DNA from: JAAYTL01 sp031460505
GTDB lineage: Bacteria > Bacillota > Clostridia > Tissierellales > Tissierellaceae
DNA length: 31,189 bases
Assembly (NCBI GenBank): GCA_031460505.1
Contig: JAVKTT010000013.1
Span: forward strand, 1-31,189
Direction of reading: 5' to 3'
Each line of letters begins with the position of its first letter. Position 1 is the first letter of the stretch. The position numbers were made by a program, and so were the translations under genes. Shown one piece after another: positions 14,771 through 23,201 of this stretch. Below the pieces are notes generated by a model. It had not been told where the DNA came from, ran no database searches, and saw only the letters and a program-made list of their open reading frames with translations.

Positions 14771-15811
14771 TTGAAAAATACTAAAATTTTAGTTTTACTT
14801 GTATTTATATCAATTATGGTTGTTTTTGCTGTAGGCTGTAGTGATGATAGACCTAGTATCAATGTTTACAACTGGGGAGATTATATTGACTCAGAAGTAT
14901 TAGATGATTTTGAAGAAGAATTTGGCATAAAAGTAAACTATTCAATGTTCGAAACTAATGAAGATATGTATATTAAGTTAAAACAAGGTGGCAGCAGCTA
15001 TGATGTAGCAATTCCATCTGATTATATGATCGAAAAAATGATTAGAGAAGGAATGGTTCAAAAATTAGATATGGCTAATATTCCTAATCTATCAAAAGTA
15101 GATGAAGAATTTTTAAATAAAGATTATGACCCATCAAATGAATATTCAGTACCTTATATGTGGGGAACTGTAGGTATACTCTATAATACAACCATGGTAG
15201 ATGAAGTTGTAGATAGTTGGGATATACTATGGGATGAAAAATATGATGATCAAATTATTATGTTAAATAGTCAAAGGGATTCAATAGCTGTAGCTTTAAA
15301 AAAATTAGGATATTCAATGAATACTAGAAATTTAGATGAACTAGAAGCTGCAAAAGATGAACTTATAAAACAAAAACCACTTGTGTATGCATATCTTGGA
15401 GACCAAGTTAAGGATACTATGGTAGCTGGTGACGCAGCTTTAGCAGTAGTTTGGTCTGGCGATGCAGTAGCAATGATAAGAGAAAATCCTGATTTAGCAT
15501 ATGCTATACCCAAAGAAGGTACTAATCTATGGTTTGATAGTATGGTAATTCCTAGTTCTGCTAAGAACAAAGAAGGAGCAGAAGCCTTTATAAACTTTAT
15601 GACAAGACCGGATATAGCTGCTAGAAATGCAGAATATATTGGTTATTCATCTCCTATACCTGAAGCTATTGAGATGTTATCAGATGAGCTTAAGAACTCA
15701 GAAGTAGCATATCCAGAACCAGAACAAATAGAAAATACTGAAGTTTTTAAAGACCCTGCAGATGTCATTGAAGTTTATGATAGTATCTGGACTGAGCTTA
15801 ATTCGCAGTAA
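14771..15811 (+). CDS. potD: spermidine/putrescine-binding lipoprotein PotD
   Basis: 346 residues. The N-terminus has a short basic start, a hydrophobic core and AVGC at 20-23, so Cys23 is the likely lipidation site, anchoring the protein to the outer face of the membrane. NVYNWGDYID, YDVAIPSDYMIEKM and VVWSGDAVAMI are typical of the polyamine-binding fold, with acidic and aromatic pocket residues. The start is TTG after GAGGTG. It is the last gene of the pot operon and is followed by a strong terminator. Confidence 0.93.
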   Translation: MKNTKILVLLVFISIMVVFAVGCSDDRPSINVYNWGDYIDSEVLDDFEEEFGIKVNYSMFETNEDMYIKLKQGGSSYDVAIPSDYMIEKMIREGMVQKLDMANIPNLSKVDEEFLNKDYDPSNEYSVPYMWGTVGILYNTTMVDEVVDSWDILWDEKYDDQIIMLNSQRDSIAVALKKLGYSMNTRNLDELEAAKDELIKQKPLVYAYLGDQVKDTMVAGDAALAVVWSGDAVAMIRENPDLAYAIPKEGTNLWFDSMVIPSSAKNKEGAEAFINFMTRPDIAARNAEYIGYSSPIPEAIEMLSDELKNSEVAYPEPEQIENTEVFKDPADVIEVYDSIWTELNSQ

Positions 15812-15829
15812 TAAATAATAATATTAATC

Positions 15830-15879
15830 ATAAGATTAGAATGTACTAAACATTTTTGGTACTTCTAATCTTATTTTTT
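15830..15879 (+). terminator. intrinsic terminator of the pot operon
   Basis: A long stem, ATAAGATTAGAA plus GTAC pairing with GTAC plus TTCTAATCTTAT across a loop of about 12 bases, followed by a T run. Confidence 0.9.
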
Positions 15880-15886
15880 CAATGAT

Positions 15887-15916
15887 TTTACATAATTCGT
15901 TAATATTGCTTATAAT
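15887..15916 (+). promoter_or_regulatory. candidate promoter for the glycosyltransferase gene
   Basis: TTTACA (15887-15892, 5 of 6), an 18-base spacer and TATAAT (15911-15916), just after the pot terminator and about 65 bases before the start codon. Confidence 0.5.
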
Positions 15917-15982
15917 ATTACATTAGAATATAATAAAGTTGAGATGTTAGACTTTAATATTAATAAAAATGGGAGATAGAAA

Positions 15983-17119
15983 ATGAAGATCCTAATTTTA
16001 AGCTGTAACACAGGTGAAGGCCACAATAGTGCAGCAAATGCACTTTATAAAGGGTTTACCAATTATGGCATTGAATGTGAAATAGCAGATACTCTTTTAT
16101 TTAGTGGGAAAAGAAACACAAAACTTGTTACTACATCATTCAATTCAATTATAAAAAGAGCACCAAAAGTTTTTGGTGCTGCATATGAAGTAAGCGGTAT
16201 GTATAGTTCTACTAAGATGAATTCTCCTATATATTATGCTAATACTCTTTATGGGAAAAAATTATTTAGATATATTGCGGACAAGCAATTCGATACAATT
16301 ATATGTACACATCTTTTTGCTATGGAATCAATGACATACATTCGTAAAAAGTATCCACTAAATGCAAAATGTTATGGTGTCTTAACAGACTATACTTGTG
16401 TTCCATTTCTAGCAGAAACAGATATAAATGGTTATTTTGTTCCACACATGGATATTAAGATAGAATGTACAAATCGTGGCATGCCAGAAAGAAAAATATT
16501 TCCTACGGGGATACCTGTAGATCCCAAATTCAATAAATCTATTGAGAAAAGTAGAGCTAGAGAGTTACTGGGTATTCCAAAAGATAAAAAAATGTATTTG
16601 ATAATGACAGGTGGACTAGGGTTTGGTAAGGTTACAAAATTATGTGAAATCCTAAATTCGGAAAATAGTGATGAAGCCTATATATACGTATTAGTAGGTA
16701 AAAATATAGATTTAAAGAATACCATAGATAATAATAACAAATTTGCTAATATAGTAAAAACTATAGAATTCACAGATAAGGTTAATTTATATATGTCAGC
16801 TGCAGATGTCTTATTATCTAAGCCAGGTGGTATATCCAGCACAGAAGCTGCAATTGTTGGGGTTCCTCTTATACATACACTTGCAATTCCTGGAGTCGAG
16901 ACTAAAAATGCTAGATTTTTTGCCTATAAAGGGATGTCAATAAATGCTCGTACAATAGAAGACGCAGCTTATAGTACAAAAATGTTAGGAAACAATCCTG
17001 TTATTTCAGAACATATGATAGAAATGCAAAGACAGAATATAAACTCAAATGCTACTGATGATATAGTTAAATCTATTAAAGAATTATCTTTAACAGTACA
17101 AATAGGTATTAATAATTAA
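15983..17119 (+). CDS. MGDG synthase/UgtP-like glycosyltransferase (GT28), probable diacylglycerol glucosyltransferase
   Basis: 378 residues, close to the usual length of UgtP-type enzymes. The N-terminal acceptor domain opens with KILILSCNTGEGHNSAANAL, the MGDG-synthase signature. The C-terminal nucleotide-sugar domain shows TGGLGFGKV and SKPGGISSTEAAIVGVPLI, the UDP-binding motif of family 28. It probably transfers a hexose from a UDP-sugar to diacylglycerol at the inner membrane face, making glycolipid or a lipoteichoic acid anchor. The acceptor cannot be read from sequence. GGGAGA precedes ATG 15983. It stands alone between two terminators. Confidence 0.82.
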   Translation: MKILILSCNTGEGHNSAANALYKGFTNYGIECEIADTLLFSGKRNTKLVTTSFNSIIKRAPKVFGAAYEVSGMYSSTKMNSPIYYANTLYGKKLFRYIADKQFDTIICTHLFAMESMTYIRKKYPLNAKCYGVLTDYTCVPFLAETDINGYFVPHMDIKIECTNRGMPERKIFPTGIPVDPKFNKSIEKSRARELLGIPKDKKMYLIMTGGLGFGKVTKLCEILNSENSDEAYIYVLVGKNIDLKNTIDNNNKFANIVKTIEFTDKVNLYMSAADVLLSKPGGISSTEAAIVGVPLIHTLAIPGVETKNARFFAYKGMSINARTIEDAAYSTKMLGNNPVISEHMIEMQRQNINSNATDDIVKSIKELSLTVQIGINN

Positions 17120-17122
17120 TAT

Positions 17123-17172
17123 AGAGCCAATGACCTTAAATTATCGAAAGGGTCTTTGGCTTTTTACTTTTT
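17123..17172 (+). terminator. intrinsic terminator after the glycosyltransferase
   Basis: AGCCAA-T-GACC pairs with GGTC-T-TTGGCT (6 plus 4 pairs around a T-T mismatch), followed by a T-rich tail. Confidence 0.8.
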
Positions 17173-17185
17173 ATATTTTATAAGC

Positions 17186-17215
17186 TTGAATTACTTATAT
17201 TTCACTGGGTATAAA
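17186..17215 (+). promoter_or_regulatory. candidate promoter for the oxidoreductase gene
   Basis: TTGAAT (17186-17191), an 18-base spacer and TATAAA (17210-17215), about 30 bases before ATG 17245. Both boxes are partial matches. Confidence 0.4.
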
Positions 17216-17244
17216 GTATGTGTACAATAAATAGGGGTGATCAA

Positions 17245-18438
17245 ATGTATAAGATCAAATATTTAATAATTGGAAACGGAATAGCAGGTTTATCTGCAGC
17301 AAGAGAGCTCAGACGCCAAGATAAGGAAAGCTCTATTACTATAATTTCACAAGAGAAATATCCTACATACTATAGAATGAAGCTAACGGAAGCATTATGT
17401 AATGATATACAACTAGAGGATCTCTTAGTTAATAATCACAAATGGTACCAGGATAATAATATAAATTTGATTTTGGGAAATACAGTAACAAAAGTTATTC
17501 CTGAGGAAAGTAAAGTAGTATTAGATGAACTTATAGAAATAGCATATGATAAACTTCTGATAGCAACAGGAAGTAGCCCCTTTATACCCCCAATAAGTGG
17601 AATCAATAAAAAAGGTGTTTTCGCACTTAGAAATTTTGATGATTTAAATATCATAAGATCTTATGTAGATGATGTTGATAAAGTTATAGTAATAGGTGGA
17701 GGACTCTTAGGTATTGAAGCTGCTTGGTCTTTAAAAGTCTTAGGAAAAAAAGTTTCGATTATCGAATTTGCTCCATATTTACTCCCAAGACAATTAGATA
17801 GGGAATTAGGCGAAATGTTGGCTATTAAACTAAGTGAACAGGATATTAACATTCATTTACCTAATTCAGCAGAAGAGATATTAGGCAAAGATAGTGTATT
17901 AGGTATACGCATTCAAAAAGGTGACATTATAAAAGCTGATGCAGTCCTTATATCTACTGGTATAGTTCCTAACATTGATCTAGTTAAAGCTTCATCTGTT
18001 GAAACTAACAGGGGTATCATAGTAGATAAGAATCTTAAAACCAATATAGACAATATATATGCTGCAGGAGATGTAGCAGAATATAATGGATTGGTATTGG
18101 GATTATGGACTACTAGTAATGAACAAGGCCGTATTGCTGCAGCTAATATGCTAGGTGAAAATCATGAGTATAGCCATCCTAAACCTTTTTCCAGTCTAAG
18201 AATAGGTGATATTAACTTGTTTTCTGCTGGAAATATTTTAGATTATGACAATATATACGAGTGTAGGGATGAAAAACACAATATTATAAAGAAGATATTC
18301 ATTAAAGATAACAGATTGGTTGGAGCAATATTATTTGGTGATATTAAAGAAATGAATTCGTTTAAAAATGCAGTATTTTTAAATGAGGGTATTGATTCTT
18401 TTATTCAGGATAGGCCGAGTTTTAATAAGAAAATATAA
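17245..18438 (+). CDS. FAD/NAD(P)-dependent oxidoreductase (NADH:rubredoxin reductase / NirB N-terminal type)
   Basis: About 397 residues. The FAD-binding Rossmann motif GNGIAG is near the N-terminus, ATGS closes the FAD domain, the NAD-binding motif is VIGGGLLGIEAAWSL, and the second FAD contact is IYAAGDVAEYNG. This is the family of NADH:rubredoxin reductases and the N-terminal half of NADH nitrite reductases; in clostridia it often serves oxygen and peroxide detoxification through rubredoxin. No rubredoxin gene is beside it, so the electron acceptor is open. The reading frame extends to 17218, but ATG 17245 follows GGGGTGAT and starts the fold cleanly. Confidence 0.82.
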   Translation: MYKIKYLIIGNGIAGLSAARELRRQDKESSITIISQEKYPTYYRMKLTEALCNDIQLEDLLVNNHKWYQDNNINLILGNTVTKVIPEESKVVLDELIEIAYDKLLIATGSSPFIPPISGINKKGVFALRNFDDLNIIRSYVDDVDKVIVIGGGLLGIEAAWSLKVLGKKVSIIEFAPYLLPRQLDRELGEMLAIKLSEQDINIHLPNSAEEILGKDSVLGIRIQKGDIIKADAVLISTGIVPNIDLVKASSVETNRGIIVDKNLKTNIDNIYAAGDVAEYNGLVLGLWTTSNEQGRIAAANMLGENHEYSHPKPFSSLRIGDINLFSAGNILDYDNIYECRDEKHNIIKKIFIKDNRLVGAILFGDIKEMNSFKNAVFLNEGIDSFIQDRPSFNKKI

Positions 18439-18454
18439 AAAAAGGAGGGTTCAT

Positions 18455-20086
18455 ATGGATATTCAATTTTTTGGTGCTGCTAAGATTGTAACAGGCTCAA
18501 ATTATTTATTAACAACAAATAACTATAAGGTATTAATTGATTGTGGCATGTTTCAAGGAAATAAAGAGAAGGAGAGAATGAACTTTGAAGACTTTCCCTA
18601 CGATGTAAGTAACATTGACTATATGATATTGACTCATTCCCATATAGACCATAGTGGGAGAATACCAAAGTTAGTTAAAGACGGATTTAGGGGTAAAATC
18701 ATGTGCACAAAAGCTACATATGATCTTTGTAGTATAATGCTTTTAGATAGTGCAAAAATTCAAGAATCTGATGCAAAATGGGAAAACAAAAAAAGAACCA
18801 GAGCTGGTAAACCTGATATTGAGCCTTTATATACTATGAAAGATGCAGAAAACAGTTTAAATTATTTTGAACCATATTTTTATGACCAAAGAATTAGATT
18901 AAATGAAGAAATCACAATTCGATTTAGAGATGCAGGACATATATTAGGTTCATCCATAGTTGAGATTTGGGTAGATGAAGATGGAGAAACAAGCAAGATA
19001 GTATTCTCAGGAGACTTAGGCATGCCGGGTAGACCAATTATTCGTTACCCTGAATACATTGAAGATGCAGACTATCTAATACTAGAGTCCACCTATGGAG
19101 ATACAATCCATGAACCATTTAAAGAGAGTACAGAAAAACTAATAGATATCATCAACAGAACAGCACTAAGAGGTGGTACTGTAATAATACCATCCTTCGC
19201 AGTAGGTAGAACTCAAGAGCTAATATATGAATTAAATAAGTACTATGAATACAATCCAGAAATGGAAGAATATATGAAAATACCTGTCTATATAGATAGT
19301 CCTCTGGCTGTCAACGCTACAGCTGTATTTCAAAAGAATTCTAGTAGTTTTAATAAGGAAGCTCAGGATTTAATATTGAAAGGTGACAACCCCTTCTCCT
19401 TTAGTAATTTAAGATATATAAAATCTACAGAAGAATCAATGTCATTAAACAAATCGAAATATCCTAAAGTTATAATCTCATCTAGTGGAATGGCCACTGC
19501 TGGTAGAGTAAGACATCACTTGAAACATAATCTATGGGATCCCAATAATAGCCTAGTTTTTGTAGGATATCAAGCAGAAGGTACCTTAGGAAGGATATTA
19601 TTAGATGGTACGAAAAAGGTAAAACTATTAGGTGAGGAAATAGATGTACAATTAGAGATATACGATTTAGAAGGATTTTCAGGTCATGCAGATCAAAAAA
19701 CATTATTAGATTGGATAGATAATTTTAAGCGAAAACCAAAGAAGATATTCATTGTTCATGGTGAAGAGGGACCAGCTAATACATTAAGTGAACTCATTAA
19801 GGAGAAATTTAGTATTGACACAATAATTCCTAATATTGGAGATAAGATAAATATAACTAAAAAAGGAATTGAGGTTAGGAAAGGTCTAAGCATAGACCCA
19901 ATTATGTTGCAACAAGATATCGAAAATGAAATTGAAAATGCATATAAGGAAATTGAAGCCCTAAAGTATAAGGGTGAACTAGATGAATTAGACAGTATGA
20001 TCATAAATAATTATGATGAATTAAAGAACAAATTAATCGATTTAAGACATAGGCTTATGGATTTAAACATGCTAATAAGTAAATAA
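18455..20086 (+). CDS. metallo-beta-lactamase/beta-CASP RNase-like protein
   Basis: 543 residues. The N-terminal metallo-beta-lactamase fold carries HSHIDH (61-66), which binds zinc; DAGHILGSS and SGDLG are further metal motifs. The middle holds a beta-CASP region (IPSFAVGRTQELIYEL, YIDSPLA, SSGMATAGRVRHHL), and SGHAD and FIVHGEEG near residues 410-435 mark the RNA-specificity (RMMBL) segment. Members cleave RNA, like CPSF73. The C-terminal 90 residues are charged and helical. ATG 18455 follows AAAGGAGG; an open extension to 18383 overlaps the previous gene and lacks a ribosome site. The target is unknown. Confidence 0.88.
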   Translation: MDIQFFGAAKIVTGSNYLLTTNNYKVLIDCGMFQGNKEKERMNFEDFPYDVSNIDYMILTHSHIDHSGRIPKLVKDGFRGKIMCTKATYDLCSIMLLDSAKIQESDAKWENKKRTRAGKPDIEPLYTMKDAENSLNYFEPYFYDQRIRLNEEITIRFRDAGHILGSSIVEIWVDEDGETSKIVFSGDLGMPGRPIIRYPEYIEDADYLILESTYGDTIHEPFKESTEKLIDIINRTALRGGTVIIPSFAVGRTQELIYELNKYYEYNPEMEEYMKIPVYIDSPLAVNATAVFQKNSSSFNKEAQDLILKGDNPFSFSNLRYIKSTEESMSLNKSKYPKVIISSSGMATAGRVRHHLKHNLWDPNNSLVFVGYQAEGTLGRILLDGTKKVKLLGEEIDVQLEIYDLEGFSGHADQKTLLDWIDNFKRKPKKIFIVHGEEGPANTLSELIKEKFSIDTIIPNIGDKINITKKGIEVRKGLSIDPIMLQQDIENEIENAYKEIEALKYKGELDELDSMIINNYDELKNKLIDLRHRLMDLNMLISK

Positions 20087-20109
20087 AATATTTTAACATG
20101 GAGGAACAA

Positions 20110-21102
20110 ATGAAATATATAGAGAACTATTCAAATGATCCAAGATATAATTTAGCTTTTGAAGAATATTGCTTTAAACAATTACCAAGGGATGAAGATT
20201 ATATATTATTATGGATTAATGGACCTGCAATAATAATTGGTAAGAATCAAAACACCTTAGAAGAAGTTAATTCTGAATATGTAAAGAAAAATGGGATTAG
20301 TGTTGTCCGTAGAATTACAGGTGGAGGAGCAGTATACCATGATTTAGGCAATCTTAATTTTTCTATAATTACAAATGCAGATGGAAATGGAGTAATTGAT
20401 TTTAAAAAATATAATCTATCAATATTGAAAGCACTGAAAAAATTAGGGGTTCAGTGTGAATTATCAGGAAGAAATGATATCACAATTGATGGCAAAAAAT
20501 TCTCTGGTATTGCTCAATCAATATGGAAAGAAAGAGTACTCAATCATGGAACTCTATTATTTGATACTAAATTAGATGTATTATCAGATGCATTAAACGT
20601 TAAGCAGGATAAGATTGAGTCAAAAGGTGTTAAATCAGTTAAGAGTAGAGTTACAAATATAAAAGACTATCTTAATGTAGAAGTAGATATTGATAAGTTT
20701 AGAGAGATCTTACTTAAATATCTTTTTGAAGCAGAAAATATGGAGCCAGAGATATTAGAACTAAGTAAAGAACAATTAGATGATATAAACAGATTATTCG
20801 AGGAAAAATACTCAACTTGGGAATGGAATTATGGTCATTCACCAACCTTCAATTATAGAAACTATAAGAGATTTCCAGTTGGCTCAGTAGAAGTGAGATT
20901 AGAAGTTAAAAATGGAAGCATTAATGAATGTAAAATCTATGGTGACTTTTTTGGTACAGAAGATGTGGGAAAATTAGAACATAAAATAATTGATTTGAAA
21001 TACGATAGAGACGCTATATATGAATCATTAAAGGATATAAATATTAAGAAGTATTTTGGGGATATCAGTATAGATGATTTCGTAAATTTATTATTAGAAT
21101 AA
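20110..21102 (+). CDS. lplA: lipoate-protein ligase A
   Basis: About 330 residues. RRITGGGAVYHDLGNLNFS (68-86) is the lipoate/biotin ligase signature. GKKFSG (128-133) contains the lysine equivalent to the catalytic Lys of E. coli LplA. A C-terminal accessory domain follows (about 240-330), as in full-length LplA. It attaches exogenous lipoate through lipoyl-AMP to carrier domains such as GcvH. ATG 20098 is in frame, but the GGAGG at 20100-20104 lies after it and five bases before ATG 20110, so 20110 is the start. It follows the RNase gene by 23 bases and may be co-transcribed. Confidence 0.9.
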   Translation: MKYIENYSNDPRYNLAFEEYCFKQLPRDEDYILLWINGPAIIIGKNQNTLEEVNSEYVKKNGISVVRRITGGGAVYHDLGNLNFSIITNADGNGVIDFKKYNLSILKALKKLGVQCELSGRNDITIDGKKFSGIAQSIWKERVLNHGTLLFDTKLDVLSDALNVKQDKIESKGVKSVKSRVTNIKDYLNVEVDIDKFREILLKYLFEAENMEPEILELSKEQLDDINRLFEEKYSTWEWNYGHSPTFNYRNYKRFPVGSVEVRLEVKNGSINECKIYGDFFGTEDVGKLEHKIIDLKYDRDAIYESLKDINIKKYFGDISIDDFVNLLLE

Positions 21103-21127
21103 AAAACAATTTTTCTTTAAAATATTT

Positions 21128-21168
21128 AATTGCAAGTTCCTTTTTTGGAAATTGCAATTTTTCTTTTC
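21128..21168 (+). terminator. intrinsic terminator after lplA
   Basis: AATTGCAAGTTCC pairs with GGAAATTGCAATT (one mismatch) across a loop of six T, followed by a T-rich tail. Confidence 0.88.
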
Positions 21169-21278
21169 GTTTTTGAAATTGTCTGATAAATAAAACCTGA
21201 ATTGAAAGTTCCAAACTTCCCTAATTCAAAAAGGCTTAATTTAGCACTTTGGTAACGCTTTTACAGAAAAAGAACAGC

Positions 21279-21306
21279 TTGTTTTTATAAAAATTTGTGT
21301 TATTAT
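21279..21306 (+). promoter_or_regulatory. candidate promoter of the glutamate fermentation operon
   Basis: TTGTTT (21279-21284), a 16-base spacer and TGT-TATTAT (21301-21306), an extended -10. Transcription would begin near 21313 and leave a leader of about 58 bases. An imperfect palindrome TGAATT...AATTCA (21198-21228) lies about 50 bases upstream of the -35 and could be an operator. I see no cobalamin riboswitch in the leader. Confidence 0.45.
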
Positions 21307-21370
21307 TAAGGTGAAGATAGATACATTTATATCAAAATGACAAAATAAATTTAAATGAGGGGGTATTTCG

Positions 21371-21781
21371 ATGGATAAAAAAACCGTTGTATTAGGAGTA
21401 ATTGGTTCAGATGTCCATGCTGTTGGTAATAAAATTCTAGATCATTCCTTGACAGATGCAGGATTTAATGTAGTTAACATTGGAGTATTATCACCACAAG
21501 AGGATTTTATTAATGCAGCAATTGAGACTAACGCAGATGCTATTTTTGTATCATCACTATATGGACATGGTGAAATTGACTGTAGAGGTATGAGAGAAAA
21601 ATGTGATGAAGCAGGATTAGAAGACATATTACTATATGTAGGTGGTAATATAGTTGTTGGAAAACAAGACTGGAATGAAGTTCATAAGAAATTTAAAAAT
21701 ATGGGATTTGATAGGGTATATCCACCAGGAACATCAGCAGAAACTGGAATTAATGATTTAAAACAAGACCTTGGTATATAG
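21371..21781 (+). CDS. glmS: methylaspartate (glutamate) mutase, sigma subunit GlmS
   Basis: 136 residues, the usual length of this B12-binding subunit. GSDVHAVG (12-19) contains the DxHxxG motif, in which His16 replaces dimethylbenzimidazole as cobalt ligand. SLYGHGE and GGNIVVGKQDW complete the cobalamin pocket. With GlmE it converts L-glutamate to (2S,3S)-3-methylaspartate by a radical carbon-skeleton rearrangement, the first step of the pathway encoded by this operon. ATG follows GAGGGGG; GGGGTATT in that region is complementary to the C-rich linker of the small RNA at 8667-8776. Confidence 0.95.
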   Translation: MDKKTVVLGVIGSDVHAVGNKILDHSLTDAGFNVVNIGVLSPQEDFINAAIETNADAIFVSSLYGHGEIDCRGMREKCDEAGLEDILLYVGGNIVVGKQDWNEVHKKFKNMGFDRVYPPGTSAETGINDLKQDLGI

Positions 21782-21791
21782 AGGACATAAT

Positions 21792-23201
21792 ATGGATTGT
21801 TATCTATTTATAGATTTTGGAAGCACTTATACAAAAGTAACCCTAGTGGATATTGAAAAAGAAGAGATAGTAGCAACTGAGAAGTCCTATACAACTGTGG
21901 AAACGGACGTAATTATTGGATATAATAACGCACTTAGGAAATTGTTTTCTAAGGTAAAACAGGAAGTAAATATTGTAAAAAAACTCTCTTGCTCATCAGC
22001 TGCTGGTGGACTAAAGATTGTTGCAATAGGATTAGTACCAGAATTAACTGCAGAAGCTGCAAAAAGAGCTGCTTTAGGAGCTGGAGCTAGAGTCATAAAG
22101 ACTTATAGCCACAACCTAAATAATAATGAATTAGCAGAAATTAAAAGCTCCAACGCTGATATGATACTTCTCGCAGGTGGAACTGATGGAGGCAATTGTG
22201 AATGTATTATTCATAATGCAAAGATGATAGCAAAACATGAAATAAGTATTCCTGTTGTAGTAGCAGGAAACAAGTCATGCAATGATGAGATTACTGATAT
22301 TTTTAAAGATAAAATAGAGTTTTATATAACAGAAAATGTAATGCCGAACTTAAATAACATAAATGTTGTTCCTGCTCGTGAAACTATTAGAAGTATTTTT
22401 ATGAAGCAAATAATACATGCAAAAGGTATGGAGAATGTTGAAAAGAACATTTCTGAAATATTGATGCCGACTCCTGCTTCAGTATTAAAGGCAGCAGAAG
22501 TTTTGTCCTTAGGAACTAAGGATGAAGAAGGAATTGGAGATTTGGCAGTTATAGATATAGGCGGGGCAACTACAGATATACATTCAATAGGAAAAGGAGC
22601 ACCAAGTCAACCAGCTGTATTTTTAAGAGGGTTAGAAGAACCTGTTGCGAAAAGAACAGTAGAAGGGGATTTAGGTATGCGATATTCTGCAGTTTCAGTT
22701 TATGAAGCAGCAGGAAATAGAATATTAAAGAAATACTTAAATATAGAAGAATACGACTTAGAGTACGAATTTAGTAAAAGGTACAATAACACTTCATTTT
22801 TGCCTGAAACGGAAAAAGATATAAAGTTTGATGAAGCTATGGCAAAGGTTTGTGCGGACATATCAATGAAGAGACATGCTGGCATTGTGGAAGCAATATA
22901 CTCACCTTTAGGTACTATGTATTCCCAAACAGGTAAGGATCTTTTGGAGCTTCCATATATAATTGGGACTGGTGGAGTACTAGTAAACAGTAAAAACCCA
23001 GCAAATATACTAGAAGCAACAAAGTTCACTATGGATGATCCAACTTCATTAAAACCTAAAAATCCTAAATTTTTCATAGATAAAGAATATGTTTTATCAT
23101 CCATGGGTCTACTGGCGATGGTTGATAAAAACATGGCAGTGCGTATGTTAAAAAAATATATTGTAATGTGTGGAGGTAATACTAATGGATCTGAAAAATA
23201 A
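21792..23201 (+). CDS. glmL: GlmL/MutL, ASKHA-type reactivation factor for glutamate mutase
   Basis: About 469 residues. FIDFGSTYTK near the start and VIDIGGATTDIHSI are ATPase phosphate loops, and LLAGGTDGGN is typical of the family. The gene always sits between glmS and glmE in this pathway and is thought to reactivate or protect the B12 enzyme, similar to diol dehydratase reactivase. The frame is open from TTG 21771, inside glmS; ATG 21792, seven bases after AGAGG, gives the correct start. It overlaps glmE by 17 bases. Confidence 0.9.
   Translation: MDCYLFIDFGSTYTKVTLVDIEKEEIVATEKSYTTVETDVIIGYNNALRKLFSKVKQEVNIVKKLSCSSAAGGLKIVAIGLVPELTAEAAKRAALGAGARVIKTYSHNLNNNELAEIKSSNADMILLAGGTDGGNCECIIHNAKMIAKHEISIPVVVAGNKSCNDEITDIFKDKIEFYITENVMPNLNNINVVPARETIRSIFMKQIIHAKGMENVEKNISEILMPTPASVLKAAEVLSLGTKDEEGIGDLAVIDIGGATTDIHSIGKGAPSQPAVFLRGLEEPVAKRTVEGDLGMRYSAVSVYEAAGNRILKKYLNIEEYDLEYEFSKRYNNTSFLPETEKDIKFDEAMAKVCADISMKRHAGIVEAIYSPLGTMYSQTGKDLLELPYIIGTGGVLVNSKNPANILEATKFTMDDPTSLKPKNPKFFIDKEYVLSSMGLLAMVDKNMAVRMLKKYIVMCGGNTNGSEK

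Noticed and set aside
18383..18454. 24 extra N-terminal codons for the beta-CASP protein
   Set aside because: They overlap the oxidoreductase gene; AAAGGAGG before ATG 18455 marks the start.
21181..21370. Cobalamin riboswitch before glmS
   Set aside because: The leader is short and I see no B12-box-like sequence; the only structure is an imperfect palindrome upstream of the promoter.
23170..23184. GTG start five codons upstream for glmE
   Set aside because: The GGAGG used for initiation lies after it; ATG 23185 has correct spacing.
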